A stretch of 64,000 nucleotides of DNA from Oerskovia douganii (GTDB lineage Bacteria; Actinomycetota; Actinomycetes; Actinomycetales; Cellulomonadaceae). Below, in pieces: positions 54,049 to 64,000 of the stretch; positions within the stretch are counted from its first letter, which is position 1, and the number at the start of each line of letters is the position of its first letter. The stretch spans positions 29,717 to 93,716 of the forward strand of contig NZ_JACSPN010000003.1 of assembly GCF_015142735.1 (NCBI RefSeq), given 5' to 3'. The notes under the pieces were generated by a model. That model saw only the letters and a list, made by a program, of their open reading frames with translations. It made no database searches and was not told the origin of the DNA. The position numbers and the translations under genes are program-made.

Positions 54049-56154
54049 GTGGCACTTGACGTGCTGACCGACCTGAACAAGGTCCGCAACATCGGCATCA
54101 TGGCCCACATCGATGCCGGTAAGACCACGACCACCGAGCGCATCCTGTTCTACACCGGGGTGAACTACAAGATCGGTGAGACGCACGACGGCGCATCGAC
54201 GACCGACTGGATGGAGCAGGAGAAGGAGCGCGGCATCACGATCACGTCTGCCGCCGTGACCTGCTTCTGGAACAAGAACCAGATCAACATCATCGACACC
54301 CCTGGCCACGTGGACTTCACGGTCGAGGTCGAGCGCTCCCTGCGTGTGCTCGACGGCGCTGTCGCTGTCTTCGACGGCAAGGAGGGCGTCGAGCCCCAGT
54401 CCGAGACCGTCTGGCGCCAGGCCGACAAGTACAACGTCCCGCGCATCTGCTTCGTCAACAAGATGGACAAGCTCGGCGCGGACTTCTACTTCACGGTCGA
54501 CACCATCGTGAACCGCCTCAAGGCCAAGCCGCTGGTCATCCAGCTGCCGATCGGTGCCGAGAGCGACTTCACGGGCGTCGTCGACCTGCTCGGGATGCGC
54601 GCACTCGTGTGGCGCGGCGAGACGAAGATGGGCGAGGCCTACGAGGTCGAGGAGATCCCCGCGGACCTCCTGGAGAAGGCGCAGCAGTACCGCGCCCAGC
54701 TCATCGAGGACGTCGCCGAGGCCGACGAGGAGCTCCTCGAGAAGTACCTCAACGGCGAAGAGCTGTCGATCGCGGAGATCAAGTCCGCGATCCGCAAGCT
54801 CACCGTCTCCGGCGAGGCCTTCCCGGTGCTCTGCGGCTCCGCGTTCAAGAACAAGGGCGTCCAGCCCATGCTCGACGCGGTCATCGACTTCCTCCCCTCG
54901 CCCCTGGACGTCCCGGCCATCAACGGCCACGACGTCAAGGACGAGGAGAAGGTCGTCGAGCGCCACCCCGACGCGACCGAGCCCTTCTCGGCTCTCGCGT
55001 TCAAGGTTGCCTCGCACCCGTTCTTCGGCAAGCTGACGTACGTCCGCGTCTACTCCGGCCAGGTCACGCCGGGCACCCAGGTGCTCAACGCGACCAAGGG
55101 CAAGAAGGAGCGTCTGGGCAAGATCTTCCAGATGCACTCCAACAAGGAGAACGCGGTCGAGCTCGGCAGCGCCGGGCACATCTACGCGTTCATCGGCCTC
55201 AAGGACACGACGACCGGTGACACCCTGTGTGACATCGCGAACCCCGTGGTCCTCGAGTCGATGACCTTCCCGGAGCCCGTCATCGACGTGGCCATCGAGC
55301 CCAAGACGAAGGCCGACCAGGAGAAGCTCTCGGTCGCCATCCAGAAGCTCGCCGAGGAGGATCCGACCTTCCGCGTCAAGCTCGACGAGGAGACCGGCCA
55401 GACCGTCATCGGCGGCATGGGCGAGCTCCACCTCGACATCCTCGTCGACCGCATGCGTCGCGAGTTCAACGTCGAGGCCAACGTCGGCAAGCCGCAGGTC
55501 GCGTACCGCGAGACCATCCGCCGTACCGCGGAGAAGATCGACTACACGCACAAGAAGCAGACCGGTGGTTCGGGTCAGTTCGCCAAGGTGCAGGTCACCT
55601 TCGAGCCTCTCGACCTGACCGAGGGCGGCGAGCTCTACGAGTTCAAGAACGCCGTCACCGGTGGTCGCATCCCGCGTGAGTACATCCCGTCGGTCGACGC
55701 CGGTATCCAGGCCGCCCTCCAGCTGGGTGTCCTTGCCGGCTTCCCGCTGGTGGGCGTGAAGGCGACGCTCATCGACGGCGCGTACCATGATGTCGACTCT
55801 TCGGAGATGGCGTTCAAGATTGCCGGCTCGATGGTCCTCAAGGAGGGCGTCAAGCGGGCGGACCCGGTTCTGCTGGAGCCGGTCATGGCGGTCGAGGTGC
55901 GTACGCCCGAGGAGTACATGGGCGACGTGATCGGCGACCTCAACTCTCGTCGCGGCATGATCCAGTCCATGGAGGACGCGACGGGTGTGAAGGTCGTCCG
56001 TGCTCAAGTACCGTTGTCCGAGATGTTCGGGTACATCGGTGACCTGCGGTCCAAGACCCAGGGTCGCGCTGTGTACTCGATGTCATTCGACAGCTACGCC
56101 GAGGTTCCTCGGAACGTTGCCGAAGAGATCATCAAGAAGACCCGGGGCGAGTGA
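54049..56154 (+). CDS. fusA: translation elongation factor G
   Basis: 701 residues from GTG 54049. G1 [19 protein letters not shown]2 with [14 protein letters not shown]3 DTPGHVDFT and G4 NKMDKLGA, then domains II-V ending with [35 protein letters not shown] GTPase that translocates the ribosome. The leader before it carries AAAGGGGAAGT as ribosome site. It lies in the str operon between rpsG and tuf. No fusidic-acid resistance inference can be made from inspection. Confidence 0.98.
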   Translation: MALDVLTDLNKVRNIGIMAHIDAGKTTTTERILFYTGVNYKIGETHDGASTTDWMEQEKERGITITSAAVTCFWNKNQINIIDTPGHVDFTVEVERSLRVLDGAVAVFDGKEGVEPQSETVWRQADKYNVPRICFVNKMDKLGADFYFTVDTIVNRLKAKPLVIQLPIGAESDFTGVVDLLGMRALVWRGETKMGEAYEVEEIPADLLEKAQQYRAQLIEDVAEADEELLEKYLNGEELSIAEIKSAIRKLTVSGEAFPVLCGSAFKNKGVQPMLDAVIDFLPSPLDVPAINGHDVKDEEKVVERHPDATEPFSALAFKVASHPFFGKLTYVRVYSGQVTPGTQVLNATKGKKERLGKIFQMHSNKENAVELGSAGHIYAFIGLKDTTTGDTLCDIANPVVLESMTFPEPVIDVAIEPKTKADQEKLSVAIQKLAEEDPTFRVKLDEETGQTVIGGMGELHLDILVDRMRREFNVEANVGKPQVAYRETIRRTAEKIDYTHKKQTGGSGQFAKVQVTFEPLDLTEGGELYEFKNAVTGGRIPREYIPSVDAGIQAALQLGVLAGFPLVGVKATLIDGAYHDVDSSEMAFKIAGSMVLKEGVKRADPVLLEPVMAVEVRTPEEYMGDVIGDLNSRRGMIQSMEDATGVKVVRAQVPLSEMFGYIGDLRSKTQGRAVYSMSFDSYAEVPRNVAEEIIKKTRGE

Positions 56155-56212
56155 GTCCCCACAGGTCGAAGACCCTGTAACAACCATCAACCTGTAGCGA
56201 CCCGCACGCCCC

Positions 56213-56233
56213 GCAGATGTCTTGCGCATCTGC
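56213..56233 (+). other. hairpin upstream of tuf
   Basis: GCAGATG (56213-56219) and CATCTGC (56227-56233) lie in the fusA-tuf gap, possibly a processing site or part of a tuf leader. Confidence 0.4.
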
Positions 56234-56272
56234 ATCGTTCGGCACAACTACCCAAGTCCCAGGAGGACCCCA

Positions 56273-57463
56273 GTGGCGAAGGCCAAGTTCGAGCGGACCA
56301 AGCCGCACGTCAACGTCGGAACCATCGGTCACGTCGACCACGGTAAGACCACGCTGACGGCAGCGATCTCCAAGGTGCTGCACGACAAGTACCCGGACGT
56401 GAACCCCGAGTTCAAGTTCGACGAGATCGACAAGGCACCGGAAGAGAAGCAGCGCGGTATCACGATCAACATCGCGCACATCGAGTACGAGACGGACAAG
56501 CGTCACTACGCTCACGTCGACGCTCCCGGTCACGCCGACTACATCAAGAACATGATCACCGGTGCCGCTCAGATGGACGGCGCGATCCTCGTGGTCGCGG
56601 CGACCGACGGCCCGATGGCCCAGACGCGTGAGCACGTTCTGCTCGCCCGCCAGGTGGGTGTCCCCTACCTGCTGGTCGCGCTGAACAAGTCGGACATGGT
56701 CGAGGACGAGGAAATCCTCGAGCTCGTCGAGATGGAGGTGCGCGAGCTCCTCTCCTCGCAGGGCTTCGACGGTGACGAGGCCCCCGTGGTCCGCGTCTCC
56801 GGTCTGAAGGCTCTCGAGGGCGACCCCGAGTGGGTCAAGTCCGTCGAGGCGCTCATGGAGGCCGTGGACGAGAACGTCCCCGAGCCCGTCCGTGAGCTCG
56901 ACAAGCCCTTCCTCATGCCCGTCGAGGACGTCTTCACGATCACCGGTCGTGGCACCGTCGTCACCGGCAAGGTCGAGCGCGGTACCCTCGCGGTCAACTC
57001 CGAGGTCGAGATCGTCGGCATCCGCAACCCGCAGAAGACCACGGTCACGGGTATCGAGACGTTCCACAAGCAGATGGACGAGGCTCAGGCCGGCGACAAC
57101 ACCGGTCTGCTGCTCCGCGGCATCAAGCGCGAGGACGTCGAGCGCGGCCAGGTCGTCGTCAAGCCGGGTTCGATCACCCCGCACACCGACTTCGAGGCTC
57201 AGGTCTACATCCTGGGCAAGGACGAGGGTGGGCGTCACAACCCGTTCTACTCGAACTACCGTCCGCAGTTCTACTTCCGCACCACGGACGTCACCGGCGT
57301 CATCACGCTGCCCGAGGGCACCGAGATGGTCATGCCCGGCGACAACACCGAGATGACCGTCGAGCTGATCCAGCCGATCGCCATGGAGGAGGGCCTCGGC
57401 TTCGCCATCCGTGAGGGCGGCCGTACGGTCGGTTCGGGCCGTGTCACGAAGATCATCAAGTGA
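56273..57463 (+). CDS. tuf: translation elongation factor Tu
   Basis: 396 residues. The GTG at 56273 has AGGAGGA at 56261-56267. A frame from 56222 crosses the upstream hairpin and is rejected. GTP-binding motifs [18 protein letters not shown] and NKSDMV, with family regions [12 protein letters not shown] and the C-terminal [19 protein letters not shown]. It delivers aminoacyl-tRNA to the ribosome. The last gene of the str operon, closed by an exceptionally strong terminator. Confidence 0.98.
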   Translation: MAKAKFERTKPHVNVGTIGHVDHGKTTLTAAISKVLHDKYPDVNPEFKFDEIDKAPEEKQRGITINIAHIEYETDKRHYAHVDAPGHADYIKNMITGAAQMDGAILVVAATDGPMAQTREHVLLARQVGVPYLLVALNKSDMVEDEEILELVEMEVRELLSSQGFDGDEAPVVRVSGLKALEGDPEWVKSVEALMEAVDENVPEPVRELDKPFLMPVEDVFTITGRGTVVTGKVERGTLAVNSEVEIVGIRNPQKTTVTGIETFHKQMDEAQAGDNTGLLLRGIKREDVERGQVVVKPGSITPHTDFEAQVYILGKDEGGRHNPFYSNYRPQFYFRTTDVTGVITLPEGTEMVMPGDNTEMTVELIQPIAMEEGLGFAIREGGRTVGSGRVTKIIK

Positions 57464-57530
57464 TCTTCTGACCACCTGATCCACCCCGGCAGGTCCTGAG
57501 CGTCGCGCTCGGGGCGCCGGACAGGATTGA

Positions 57531-57570
57531 CCGAAGGGCCCGGGTACCGCAAGGTACCCGGGCCCTTCGG
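57531..57570. terminator. tuf terminator
   Basis: A perfect 18-bp stem (57531-57548 with 57553-57570) capped by a GCAA tetraloop. Confidence 0.9.
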
Positions 57571-58510
57571 CGTACCTGGACGCCTCGCGACGCTGACGCC
57601 CCCTCGGCGTGCCTGGGGCGCCTTGCTGTCCCGGGGTCGGCGGGGGCGGCGCCGGCACGCCCCAGCGGCGGGGGAGGGCGGCAGCGGGTGGTGACGGACC
57701 GGCGGGCAGGCGCGTCACCGCCCGACGGCGTCGCTCGCCGCACGCATGGACGTCACGTCGTCCTGGTGGGCGCGCCCCGTCCTGCGGAGAACGGGTGCTT
57801 CGGACGTGGTCGTGCGGGTCGGGGTCCTGCGGGGGTGCCGGGCGCGCCGACGACGTCCCCGGCGCCGGGCGCTGCGCCGCCGAGCGATGTGACGGAGATC
57901 CGGTTCTCGGCCGCGACCGGCTCCGGGGTCGGCGTCGTCGCAGGTGAGGTCGCTGCCGGGGGAGCCGTGGCCCGGTCGGGCGGCGCACAGGGACGGCCGG
58001 GCCGGGGCGGCGACGAGGCCGCGGTTCGGCGAGAGAGCGTGCGGCGGTTACCCTGGAGGTACGACGTGCCCGCTCGACGCGTGCGCACGTCGGTCGTCGC
58101 GTGGCGACCGACCCTCGTGGTCGACGTCTCACGTACGGCGATTGGTCTTCCACGGATTCCTGTGGCAGACTGTTCAGGTTGCCTGTTACGGGTGCGCTCT
58201 TTCATGTGTCGAACAGTGTGTTGAACCGCTAAGTATGCGGACCTCGGTCTTACGGGGTTGCCGCGGGTTGAGCTCTCTGTCGACACAGATCGAGGACCCC
58301 GCGGAGCTCAGGTTCTGCACAGGCTCGACAACGTTGTGAACGGCTGTGACGCCGTCGGGCGCCAGAAGTTGGCCCGATGTGTCAGCGGTTCACATATCCA
58401 ACGGCCCTGCACCGTTCTCGGTGCGTGCGCTCGGTAGGTCGCGATAGGCGACACGCCCGAGCGCGGGGGTCGGACAGCTAGCGGTTCGAGAGAGAGAGTC
58501 AGACGACGCC
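57571..58510. other. 940-bp gap between tuf and the S10 operon
   Basis: No frame on either strand looks like a real protein. 57571-58050 is very GC-rich and low complexity. The right part (about 58130-58510) is less GC-rich and holds the S10 operon promoter and leader, including the hairpin GCACCG-TTCT-CGGTGC at 58409-58424. A TTGAAC at 58221-58226 is a possible -35. Confidence 0.6.
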
Positions 58511-58819
58511 ATGGCGGGACAGAAGATCCGCATCCGGCTCAAGTCCTACGACCACGAGGTGATTGACAGCTCGGCGCGCAAGATCGTCGACACTGTCACC
58601 CGCGCTGGTGCAACGGTCGTGGGCCCGGTGCCGCTGCCGACGGAGAAGAACGTCTTCTGCGTCATCCGGTCGCCTCACAAGTACAAGGACAGCCGCGAGC
58701 ACTTCGAGATGCGCACGCACAAGCGGCTTATCGACATCATCGATCCCACGCCGAAGGCCGTCGACTCGCTCATGCGTCTCGACCTGCCTGCGGACGTGAA
58801 CATCGAGATCAAGCTCTGA
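58511..58819 (+). CDS. rpsJ: 30S ribosomal protein S10 (NusE)
   Basis: 102 residues, the family length. It begins [27 protein letters not shown] and has [40 protein letters not shown]. It is a component of the 30S head and, as NusE, of antitermination complexes with NusB. First gene of the S10 operon. The ribosome site is weak (GAGAGAGAGT lies rather far upstream), so the long leader may matter for control. Confidence 0.97.
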   Translation: MAGQKIRIRLKSYDHEVIDSSARKIVDTVTRAGATVVGPVPLPTEKNVFCVIRSPHKYKDSREHFEMRTHKRLIDIIDPTPKAVDSLMRLDLPADVNIEIKL

Positions 58820-58833
58820 GGCGGGAGGACAAC

Positions 58834-59496
58834 ATGACTACGCCCCAGCAGAACGAGCGGCCCGTCACGGCCGTGCTCGGCACGAAGCTCGGCATGACCC
58901 AGCTCTGGGACGAGGCCGGCCGCCTGGTCCCCGTCACGGTCGTGGCCGTGGGCACGAACGTCGTGACCCAGGTCCGCACGGCGGAGACCGACGGTTACGC
59001 CGCGGTCCAGCTGGCCGCAGGCCAGATCGACCCGCGCAAGGTCACGAAGCCCCTCAAGGGCCACTTCGAGAAGGCCGGCGTCACGCCGCGCCGTCACGTG
59101 ACCGAGATCCGCACCACCGATGCCGGTGAGTACACCCTCGGCCAGGAGATCACCGCGGAGGCCTTCGAGGCCGGCGCGAAGGTCGACGTCGTGGGCACCA
59201 CCAAGGGCAAGGGCACCGCCGGTGTCATGAAGCGTCACGGCTTCCACGGCGTGGGTGCCTCCCACGGTGCGCACCGCAACCACCGCAAGCCTGGTTCGAT
59301 CGGTGGGGCCTCGACCCCGTCGCGAGTCTTCAAGGGCGTGCGCATGGCTGGTCGGATGGGCTTCGACCGTCAGACCACGCAGAACCTGACCGTCCACGCG
59401 GTCGACGCAGAGAAGGGTCTGCTGCTCGTCAAGGGCGCAGTGCCCGGCCCCAAGGGCGGCGTCGTCCTCGTGCGTAGCGCCGTGAAGGGAGCATGA
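58834..59496 (+). CDS. rplC: 50S ribosomal protein L3
   Basis: 220 residues, starting at ATG 58834 with GGGAGGA nine bases upstream. The signature is [39 protein letters not shown]-terminus [16 protein letters not shown]. It binds near the 3' end of 23S rRNA and starts 50S assembly. 14 bases after rpsJ in the same operon. Confidence 0.97.
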   Translation: MTTPQQNERPVTAVLGTKLGMTQLWDEAGRLVPVTVVAVGTNVVTQVRTAETDGYAAVQLAAGQIDPRKVTKPLKGHFEKAGVTPRRHVTEIRTTDAGEYTLGQEITAEAFEAGAKVDVVGTTKGKGTAGVMKRHGFHGVGASHGAHRNHRKPGSIGGASTPSRVFKGVRMAGRMGFDRQTTQNLTVHAVDAEKGLLLVKGAVPGPKGGVVLVRSAVKGA

Positions 59497-59501
59497 CACT
59501 C

Positions 59502-60203
59502 ATGGCAGCTCTCACTGTCGACGTCCTCGACGCCACGGGCAAGAAGGCCGGCACCACCGACCTTCCCGCCGAGGTGTTCGACGTCCAGACGAACGTCCCG
59601 CTGATCCACCAGGTTGTCGTCGCGCAGCTCGCTGCAGCCCGTCAGGGCACGCACGACACCAAGAGCCGCGGCGAGGTCCGCGGTGGTGGACGCAAGCCGT
59701 ACAAGCAGAAGGGCACCGGCCGCGCCCGTCAGGGTTCGACCCGTGCGCCTCAGTTCGCCGGCGGTGGGGTCGTTCACGGCCCGACGCCGCGCGACTACAG
59801 CCAGCGCACCCCCAAGAAGATGAAGGCTGCCGCCCTGCGCGGTGCCCTCTCCGACCGGGCTCGTGCCGGCCGTGTCCACGTCGTGACCGGCTTCGGGATC
59901 GACGGCCAGCCGTCGACCAAGGCCGCGATCAACTCGCTCGCCAACCTCTCTCCCCGCAAGCACGTGCTCGTGGTGCTGGAGCGTGGCGACGAGCTGACGA
60001 GCAAGTCCCTCCGCAATGCGGAGCAGGTGCACCTCCTGGTCGCTGACCAGCTGAACACCTACGACGTGCTCGTCTCCGACGACGTGGTCTTCACCGAGGG
60101 CGCACTCGCTGCGTTCCTCGCCGGACCCGCCACGGGCTCTTCGGTCAAGGCCGTCGCGTCCGAGTCGGAAGCAGCTGACGAGGCCGAGGAGGCCGCGAAG
60201 TGA
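59502..60203 (+). CDS. rplD: 50S ribosomal protein L4
   Basis: 233 residues from ATG 59502. The ATG at 59493 overlaps the L3 stop but lies too close to its GGGAG. The core loop [31 protein letters not shown] lines the exit tunnel. The C-terminus is extended and acidic ([12 protein letters not shown]). In E. coli L4 represses the S10 operon through its leader. Whether that holds here is unknown. Overlaps rplW by four bases. Confidence 0.95.
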   Translation: MAALTVDVLDATGKKAGTTDLPAEVFDVQTNVPLIHQVVVAQLAAARQGTHDTKSRGEVRGGGRKPYKQKGTGRARQGSTRAPQFAGGGVVHGPTPRDYSQRTPKKMKAAALRGALSDRARAGRVHVVTGFGIDGQPSTKAAINSLANLSPRKHVLVVLERGDELTSKSLRNAEQVHLLVADQLNTYDVLVSDDVVFTEGALAAFLAGPATGSSVKAVASESEAADEAEEAAK

Positions 60204-60502
60204 CCGCCGTGACGAAGGACCCCCGCGACATCCTGCTCGCGCCGGTGGTCTCCGAGAAGAGCTACGGGCTCCTCGACGAGGGTAAGTACACCTTCCTCGT
60301 GGACCCGCGGGCCAACAAGACCGAGATCAAGATTGCCGTCGAGCAGATCTTCTCGGTCAAGGTTGCCTCCGTGAACACGATCAACCGCAAGGGCAAGACC
60401 CGGCGGACGCGTTTCGGGCTGGGCAAGCGCAAGGACACCAAGCGTGCGATCGTCACCCTCCGCGAGGGCACGATCGACATCTTCGGCGGGCCGGTCGGCT
60501 GA
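60200..60502 (+). CDS. rplW: 50S ribosomal protein L23
   Basis: 100 residues, starting at GTG 60200 in a GTGA overlap with rplD. Motifs [46 protein letters not shown]. It lies at the tunnel exit and docks trigger factor and SRP. Part of the S10 operon. Confidence 0.96.
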   Translation: MTAVTKDPRDILLAPVVSEKSYGLLDEGKYTFLVDPRANKTEIKIAVEQIFSVKVASVNTINRKGKTRRTRFGLGKRKDTKRAIVTLREGTIDIFGGPVG

Positions 60503-60535
60503 GGCCGGACGAGAGCAGATTGAGGACAGATCCCC

Positions 60536-61372
<837 letters not shown>

Positions 61373-61386
61373 TAGGAGCCTGACAG

Positions 61387-61668
61387 ATGCCACGCAGCCT
61401 GAAGAAGGGCCCCTTCGTCGACGGACACCTTCAGAAGAAGGTGGACGTCCAGAACGAGAAGGGGACCAAGAACGTCATCAAGACCTGGTCCCGTCGGTCG
61501 GTCATCACGCCCGACTTCCTCGGTCACACTTTTGCCGTGCACGACGGACGCAAGCACACTCCGGTGTTCGTCACCGAGTCGATGGTTGGCCACAAGCTCG
61601 GCGAGTTCGCACCCACCCGGACCTTCCGCGGCCACGTGAAGGACGACAAGAAGGGCCGTCGTCGCTGA
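61387..61668 (+). CDS. rpsS: 30S ribosomal protein S19
   Basis: 93 residues from ATG 61387 with TAGGAGCC eleven bases upstream. Family core: [76 protein letters not shown]. Binds 16S rRNA in the 30S head next to S13. Confidence 0.98.
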   Translation: MPRSLKKGPFVDGHLQKKVDVQNEKGTKNVIKTWSRRSVITPDFLGHTFAVHDGRKHTPVFVTESMVGHKLGEFAPTRTFRGHVKDDKKGRRR

Positions 61669-61738
61669 TCTGCGTGCAGACGCAGATCACGAGACGACGA
61701 CTCCGAACGTCATGACGAGACAAGAAGGCAGGACAGCA

Positions 61739-62110
61739 ATGGAAGCCAAGGCGCAGGCGCGGTTCGTCCGTGTCACGCCCCAGAAGGCCCGGCGCGTCGT
61801 GGACCTCATCCGTGGCAAGCAGGCCACCGAGGCCGTCGCGGTGCTGAAGTTCGCACCGCAGGCCGCGAGTGAGCCGATCCGCAAGGTCGTGGAGAGCGCG
61901 ATCGCGAACGCACGGGTGAAGGCCGACCGCGCGAGCGTGGCATTCGACGAGCAGGAGCTCGTCGTTGCCCAGGCGTTCGTGGACGAGGGCCCGACCCTCA
62001 AGCGGTTCCGGCCTCGCGCTCAGGGGCGCGCGAGCCAGATCCTCAAGCGGACGAGCCACATCACCGTGGTTCTCGCTCCGCGCGAAGACACGAAGGGAAG
62101 GGCCCGATAG
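61739..62110 (+). CDS. rplV: 50S ribosomal protein L22
   Basis: 123 residues from ATG 61739. A frame to 61712 exists, but AAGGCAGGACAGCA sits ahead of 61739 and L22 usually begins there ([26 protein letters not shown]). The beta hairpin ([25 protein letters not shown] region) lines the exit tunnel. Its stop shares a base with the rpsC GTG. Confidence 0.95.
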   Translation: MEAKAQARFVRVTPQKARRVVDLIRGKQATEAVAVLKFAPQAASEPIRKVVESAIANARVKADRASVAFDEQELVVAQAFVDEGPTLKRFRPRAQGRASQILKRTSHITVVLAPREDTKGRAR

Positions 62111-62952
62111 TGGGACAGAAGGTTCACCCGCACGGGTACCGCCTCGGCATCACCACCGACCACCGGTCGCGTTGGTTCGCCGACAGCACCAAGCCCGGAC
62201 AGCGGTACCGCGACTACGTCCGTGAGGACGTGCAGATCCGCAAGCTCATGGCCACGGGCCTCGAGCGTGCCGGCATCTCCAAGGTCGAGATCGAGCGCAC
62301 CCGTGACCGTGTGCGTGTGGACATCCACACGGCACGTCCGGGCATCGTGATCGGCCGCCGTGGCGCAGAGGCAGACCGCATCCGCGGCGAGCTCGAGAAG
62401 CTCACGGGCAAGCAGGTCCAGCTCAACATCCTCGAGGTCAAGAACGCTGAGATCGATGCTCAGCTCGTGGCCCAGGGGATCGCCGAGCAGCTCGCGAGCC
62501 GCGTGTCCTTCCGTCGTGCGATGCGCAAGGGCATGCAGTCCGCGCAGCGCGCCGGCGCCAAGGGCATCCGCGTGCAGTGCTCGGGTCGTCTCGGCGGCGC
62601 CGAGATGAGCCGTTCGGAGTTCTACCGCGAAGGCCGTGTGCCGCTGCACACGCTCCGCGCGAACATCGACTACGGCTTCTTCGAGGCCCGCACCACCTTC
62701 GGCCGTATCGGCGTCAAGGTGTGGATCTACAAGGGCGACATGACCGAGAAGGAGTTCGCTGCGCAGCAGGCGACCGCCGCTCCCCGCCAGGGCCGTGGTG
62801 GCCCCCGCGGTGGCGACCGTCCTGACCGTGGTGGAGACCGTCGCGGTGCTGGTCGTCGCAACGAGCGTCCGGCACAGTCCGAGGCACCTGCAGCCGCAGG
62901 GGCGGAGGCACCTGTCGCCGAGAAGGCTCCTGAGTCCGGAACGGAGGCCTGA
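62110..62952 (+). CDS. rpsC: 30S ribosomal protein S3
   Basis: 280 residues, starting at GTG 62110. [25 protein letters not shown], the KH domain with [21 protein letters not shown], and [33 protein letters not shown]. The end is a long Gly/Arg-rich then acidic extension (from about residue 220), seen in other actinobacterial S3 proteins. It lies at the mRNA entry and has helicase activity. Confidence 0.97.
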   Translation: MGQKVHPHGYRLGITTDHRSRWFADSTKPGQRYRDYVREDVQIRKLMATGLERAGISKVEIERTRDRVRVDIHTARPGIVIGRRGAEADRIRGELEKLTGKQVQLNILEVKNAEIDAQLVAQGIAEQLASRVSFRRAMRKGMQSAQRAGAKGIRVQCSGRLGGAEMSRSEFYREGRVPLHTLRANIDYGFFEARTTFGRIGVKVWIYKGDMTEKEFAAQQATAAPRQGRGGPRGGDRPDRGGDRRGAGRRNERPAQSEAPAAAGAEAPVAEKAPESGTEA

Positions 62953-62954
62953 GC

Positions 62955-63374
62955 ATGCTTATCCCGCGCAGGCTGAAGCACCGCAAGCAGCACCACCCGT
63001 CGCGCTCCGGCGCGTCGAAGGGTGGCAACCAGATCGCGTTCGGCGAGTTCGGCATCCAGGCTCTCGAGCCTGCGTACGTCACGAACCGCCAGATCGAGGC
63101 TGCTCGTATCGCGATGACCCGCCACATCAAGCGAGGCGGAAAGGTCTGGATCAACATCTACCCGGACCGTCCGCTGACCAAGAAGCCGGCGGAGACCCGC
63201 ATGGGTTCTGGTAAGGGTTCGCCCGAGTGGTGGATCGCCAACGTCAAGCCCGGCCGCATCGTCTTCGAGCTGGCCGGTGTCCCGGAGCCTCTGGCTCGTG
63301 AGGCCATGCGCCGCGCGATCCACAAGCTCCCGATGAAGTGCCGTTTCGTGGTGCGCGAGGGTGGTGGCAACTGA
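62955..63374 (+). CDS. rplP: 50S ribosomal protein L16
   Basis: 139 residues. It begins [55 protein letters not shown]. The core [23 protein letters not shown] is intact. It lies near the peptidyl-transferase centre and A-site tRNA. The ATG is two bases after rpsC, and the stop overlaps rpmC. Confidence 0.98.
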   Translation: MLIPRRLKHRKQHHPSRSGASKGGNQIAFGEFGIQALEPAYVTNRQIEAARIAMTRHIKRGGKVWINIYPDRPLTKKPAETRMGSGKGSPEWWIANVKPGRIVFELAGVPEPLAREAMRRAIHKLPMKCRFVVREGGGN

Positions 63375-63613
63375 TGGCTATCGGAACCAAGGAACTGGCT
63401 TCGAGCGAGCTCGACACGTTCGACGACGAGAAGCTCGTCGCCGAGCTGAAGAAGGCCAAGGAGGAGCTTTTCAACCTCCGTTTCCAGTCGGCCACCGGTC
63501 AGCTGGAGAGCCACGGTCGCCTGAAGGCCGTGCGTCGCGACATCGCGCGGATCTACACGATCCTGCGCGAGCGCGAGCTCGGTATCCGTACCGCACCGAG
63601 CGTGAGTGAGTGA
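63374..63613 (+). CDS. rpmC: 50S ribosomal protein L29
   Basis: 79 residues. The ATG at 63374 shares a base with the rplP stop. An upstream in-frame start at 63338 lies inside rplP. The helical hairpin protein begins [67 protein letters not shown]. It lies near the tunnel exit with L23. The C-terminus has ten extra residues. Confidence 0.95.
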   Translation: MAIGTKELASSELDTFDDEKLVAELKKAKEELFNLRFQSATGQLESHGRLKAVRRDIARIYTILRERELGIRTAPSVSE

Positions 63614-63620
63614 GGCTGGA

Positions 63621-63923
63621 ATGAGCGAGAACGCAACGAACGCCGCACCGGTGACCGAGACGGCCGCTGAGCAGCGCGCCAACCGCAAGACGCGGCGCGG
63701 CTACGTGGTGAGCGACAAGATGGACAAGACCGTCGTGATCGAGGTCGAGGACAGGGTCAAGCACCCTCTCTACGGCAAGGTCATCCGGCGCACGAGCAAG
63801 GTCAAGGTCCACGACGAGCAGAACGCTGCTGGTGTCGGTGACCTCGTCCTTATCATGGAGACCCGCCCGCTGTCCGCGACCAAGCGGTGGCGCCTGGTGG
63901 AGATCCTCGAGAAGGCCAAGTAG
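63621..63923 (+). CDS. rpsQ: 30S ribosomal protein S17
   Basis: 100 residues from ATG 63621. A GTG at 63606 is an alternative overlapping rpmC. The core is [71 protein letters not shown], preceded by a short Ala/Glu-rich lead. It is the last readable gene. rplN should follow but is lost in the G run. Confidence 0.96.
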   Translation: MSENATNAAPVTETAAEQRANRKTRRGYVVSDKMDKTVVIEVEDRVKHPLYGKVIRRTSKVKVHDEQNAAGVGDLVLIMETRPLSATKRWRLVEILEKAK

Positions 63924-63941
63924 GCCCTGCGCCTACCAGGT

Positions 63942-64000
<59 letters not shown>

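Noticed and set aside
57688..58224. 178-codon frame in the tuf-rpsJ gap (and 57753-58286 on the minus strand)
   Set aside because: No ribosome site, no recognisable domain, and composition typical of random GC-rich frames.

Overview
This is high-GC actinobacterial chromosome. GTG and TTG starts are frequent, genes are joined by GTGA/ATGA overlaps, rpoB starts at TTG and encodes the family-typical N-terminus, and there is a WXG100/EccC type VII secretion cluster. Gene content points to Micrococcales, most likely the Cellulomonadaceae/Promicromonosporaceae (a secreted GH18 chitinase with a Gly/Thr linker and CBM5/12-like tail, 3-hydroxyacyl dehydratase genes next to rpmG, FprA). That placement is inference.

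Layout. (1) 1-5985: right end of a type VII (ESX) locus: the EccC C-terminus, a WXG100 protein, and a tightly overlapping run of accessory genes including a large two-helix membrane protein and LpqN-like proteins. (2) 6.2-12.5 kb: fprA, an HtpX protease, a lipoprotein esterase with a HAD phosphatase, YajQ, RarD. (3) 12.7-14.6 kb: tRNA-Tyr, tRNA-Thr, tRNA-Met, rpmG, hadA-like and hadB-like genes. (4) 14.6-32.4 kb: an accessory block that separates hadAB from tRNA-Trp/secE (adjacent in mycobacteria). It holds a LacI regulator with two tandem MFS paralogues, murB, an L,D-transpeptidase, an autoregulated GntR/membrane-protein pair, a two-component system with its probable targets, adenosine deaminase, and an ABC exporter fused in one operon to a NarL-type two-component system. 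(5) 32.7-35.5 kb: tRNA-Trp, secE, nusG, rplK, rplA. (6) 35.7-37.1 kb: chitinase. (7) 37.4-43.4 kb: a sigma factor, a small beta-rich protein, a cytoplasmic subtilisin-like protease and a TPR-CHAT (caspase-like) protease. (8) 43.7-63.9 kb: rplJ-rplL, rpoB-rpoC, rpsL-rpsG-fusA-tuf, then the S10 operon rpsJ-rplC-rplD-rplW-rplB-rpsS-rplV-rpsC-rplP-rpmC-rpsQ. The last 59 bases are a pure G run, almost certainly an assembly or sequencing artefact.

The most interesting part is region 7. A caspase-like TPR-CHAT protease sits beside a second protease and an ECF-like sigma factor. This recalls the CRISPR type III-E craspase circuit, in which a TPR-CHAT protease cleaves a protein that restrains a sigma factor, but here there is no CRISPR. 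The module carries twin 28-bp hairpin repeats and a 4x PKTAGH repeat in the subtilase, which could be a processing site.

Regulatory signals are unusually readable. They include a GntR palindrome on its own promoter, two LacI-type palindromes just inside a probably leaderless MFS gene, CTCTCA direct repeats at 11-bp spacing near three genes around an OmpR-type system, a 20-bp palindrome between the -35 and -10 of rpsL, and a hairpin/13-mer/terminator arrangement repeated after rplL and rpoC.
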